This document shows positions 40,689 through 41,903 of a stretch of 41,903 bases of DNA, one piece after another. The stretch comes from Ruminococcus sp. GTDB taxonomy: Bacteria > Bacillota > Clostridia > Oscillospirales > Ruminococcaceae. A program made the position numbers and the translations under genes. Positions within the stretch are counted from its first letter, which is position 1. The number at the start of each line of letters is the position of its first letter. The stretch is from NCBI RefSeq assembly GCF_019423705.1, contig NZ_JAHZAX010000016.1, positions 1-41,903 on the forward strand, read 5' to 3'. The notes under the pieces were generated by a model that was not told where the DNA came from, ran no database searches, and worked only from the letters and a program-made list of their open reading frames with translations.

Positions 40689-41714
40689 GTGTATATGAAT
40701 GGTAAACTTTGCAGAATTAAATTTATAGCTGCGTTGTCATTGTTGGCGATATTATTGTGCGGCTGTGGGTCGGGGAAAGCTGATAATATATCGGAAAGCG
40801 AGGTCGAGACCTCTCGGGTGACGACTGTATCGGACGTTTCAAAGGCCGATAAAGAGGGCGAAAGTCAGCAGGCTTTTGAGACTATCACGGCGCAGGCGCA
40901 GAGTTATGACGGGGAAAAGCTAACGTTTTTGTATGGCGGAGAGAGCTATACTTTGCCCCTTTCGAGAGACGATTTTGCCAACGATCAGGTGTATTATCCG
41001 GGGCTGAAGCTGTATTCGGAGCAGATAATAAATAACAAGCTGGGCGAGGAAGTCACGGCGGTGCTGAAGGTCGACGAGGATATGACGAAGATAATAAAGT
41101 GCGATGTTATCACGAAAAACGGCACGGTTTTCACCACGGGAATGGGTGACAGCGCTGACGAGAGTGCCGATCACACATACACATTGAAGCGGACGGGCGG
41201 TTCGATGTGCGAGATAAGCAATGACGACAGGGTGCTGGAGGCTGATCTTAACGATCTTATAATATCGGAAAAGGTGGATTATGAGGAGGAGATCGCTGAC
41301 ATTTCCTTTATGGGCTATTTATTTACGGACGGCAAGTTTATTTTGAATGAGCTGTATTTAAAGGACGGTGAGGAATATTCTGAGCGTTTGAACAGGGAAT
41401 ACCCCTGCTTTTTTGGAACTGTGCAGGCTGTGGGTGATGATAGGGCGGAGATAAAGCTCACGGACGGGGAGACTGTTTGCGATGTGCCGATGTATTACTG
41501 CGACGGTGAGCTGAGCGAGGGGCTTGAAGTTATGGTGATACTTGACAGCTCCACCGATCTTTTCGGCAGCGGAAAGTCGGAAAGCTTTGATTATGCCGTT
41601 ATTTGCACCGATCCTGCGGAATACAACGCTTCGGGGCGAGATTTTGGCAAGCTTGCTTACGCTCGGGCGGACGGGAACAATCTCGGGCGGTTTATTTACA
41701 CGGAGATCGAGTGA
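40689..41714 (+). CDS. Lipoprotein of unknown function
   Basis: GGGTGAGGG stands just before GTG 40689 (ATG 40695 is an alternative start). The 341-residue product has a signal peptide with lipobox LCGC (about C26) and then a Ser/Glu-rich linker. Beta-rich segments follow, such as YDGEKLTFLYGGESYTLPL and GTVQAVGDDRAEIKLTDGETV; the latter looks like a small OB- or SH3-like barrel. It is not an obvious paralogue of the two upstream lipoproteins, but it shares their short spacing and strand. No catalytic motif is visible. Confidence 0.75.
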   Translation: MYMNGKLCRIKFIAALSLLAILLCGCGSGKADNISESEVETSRVTTVSDVSKADKEGESQQAFETITAQAQSYDGEKLTFLYGGESYTLPLSRDDFANDQVYYPGLKLYSEQIINNKLGEEVTAVLKVDEDMTKIIKCDVITKNGTVFTTGMGDSADESADHTYTLKRTGGSMCEISNDDRVLEADLNDLIISEKVDYEEEIADISFMGYLFTDGKFILNELYLKDGEEYSERLNREYPCFFGTVQAVGDDRAEIKLTDGETVCDVPMYYCDGELSEGLEVMVILDSSTDLFGSGKSESFDYAVICTDPAEYNASGRDFGKLAYARADGNNLGRFIYTEIE

Positions 41715-41729
41715 TTTTGGGTGCATATG

Positions 41730-41768
41730 AACCACCCCCGACTGAGAGGTTCGGTCGGGGGTGGTTTG
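41730..41768 (+). terminator. Terminator of the lipoprotein unit
   Basis: ACCACCCCCGAC pairs perfectly with GTCGGGGGTGGT around TGAGAGGTTCG; the T tract is short. Confidence 0.83.
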
Positions 41769-41782
41769 TGTATTTTGGGCAA

Positions 41783-41814
41783 CAAAAAATCTCGCAAACC
41801 TAAGTTTGCGAGAT
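41783..41814 (-). terminator. Minus-strand terminator of a gene beyond the right edge
   Basis: On the minus strand ATCTCGCAAAC pairs with GTTTGCGAGAT around a four-base loop and is followed by six T residues. A transcript entering from beyond 41903 on the minus strand would end here. A further GATGAC/GTCATC hairpin lies at about 41840-41876. Confidence 0.82.
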
Positions 41815-41903
41815 GAAATATGTGTTGCTACTATAAAATAGATGACAATAAAAATGCCAATTTGACGTCATCTATCAAGCGGTCTTATCCTACCGAGTCA
41901 GCT

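Noticed and set aside
1..41903. CRISPR array, prophage or insertion sequence
   Set aside because: No regularly spaced repeats with unique spacers, no phage structural or integrase gene, and no transposase were seen; the repeats are dispersed palindromes.

Overview
The window looks like a chromosomal segment of a low-to-medium G+C anaerobic gut Firmicute, most like Ruminococcus or a relative in the Oscillospiraceae. The signs are the anaerobic NrdG activase, strong TTGACA-17-TATAAT promoters, AGGAGG ribosome sites, intrinsic terminators after most units, many lipoproteins and secreted surface proteins, a short ACT-type SerA, and a family of small modular palindromic repeats between genes. This placement rests on gene content and style, not on a marker gene. 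No phage, insertion sequence, transposase or CRISPR array was found. The layout is a normal core/accessory chromosome with many short, independently promoted units.

Region by region. 1-900: the 3' part of tRNA-Arg(ACG) and a stand-alone nrdG with its own promoter and a structured leader. 900-4270: a Ca/Mn-type P-type ATPase on the minus strand. Its leader carries a probable yybP-ykoY manganese riboswitch with an overlapping terminator, and just upstream is a perfect 16-bp ParB (parS) palindrome. 4270-6300: xylulokinase and a 62-residue protein. 6540-9140: serC, an unlisted 53-residue membrane protein, then serA, forming a coupled serine-synthesis operon. 9200-15400: small membrane proteins, a secreted fibronectin-III/SGNH hydrolase, a GtrA-like protein, a CNNM/CBS (HlyC/CorC) transporter with a coupled membrane protein, a DMT transporter and an anchored exported protein. 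15460-17060: a MATE efflux pump behind an operator and a leader peptide that overlaps a 17-bp terminator hairpin. 17100-18440: tRNA-Pro(GGG), a NusG-domain-II protein and a Gx transporter.

18445-21822 (minus): a 1016-residue secreted transglutaminase-like/LRR protein followed 23 bases later by an unlisted 49-residue peptide gene. 21985-26358: a LysR regulator, then an ABC importer of the TrpXYZ type (lipoprotein, permease, ATPase). 26530-31556: a CotH-kinase surface protein, a membrane metallophosphoesterase and a rhodanese-PP-loop (TtcA-like) fusion. 32308-34532: a TAXI-type binding lipoprotein directly followed by a GltS-type glutamate symporter, an unusual pairing. 34589-41714: small proteins, then two lipoprotein clusters. 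One is on the minus strand (family-1 solute-binding protein plus a propeller-like lipoprotein) and one on the plus strand (three lipoproteins, two of them paralogues).

The best leads for something undescribed are the TAXI-GltS pair, the 49-residue peptide behind the transglutaminase protein, the 53-residue membrane protein embedded in serC-serA, the attenuator before the MATE pump, and the modular palindromic repeat family. All starts were chosen from ribosome-binding sites visible in the sequence, so many differ from the longest possible reading frame.
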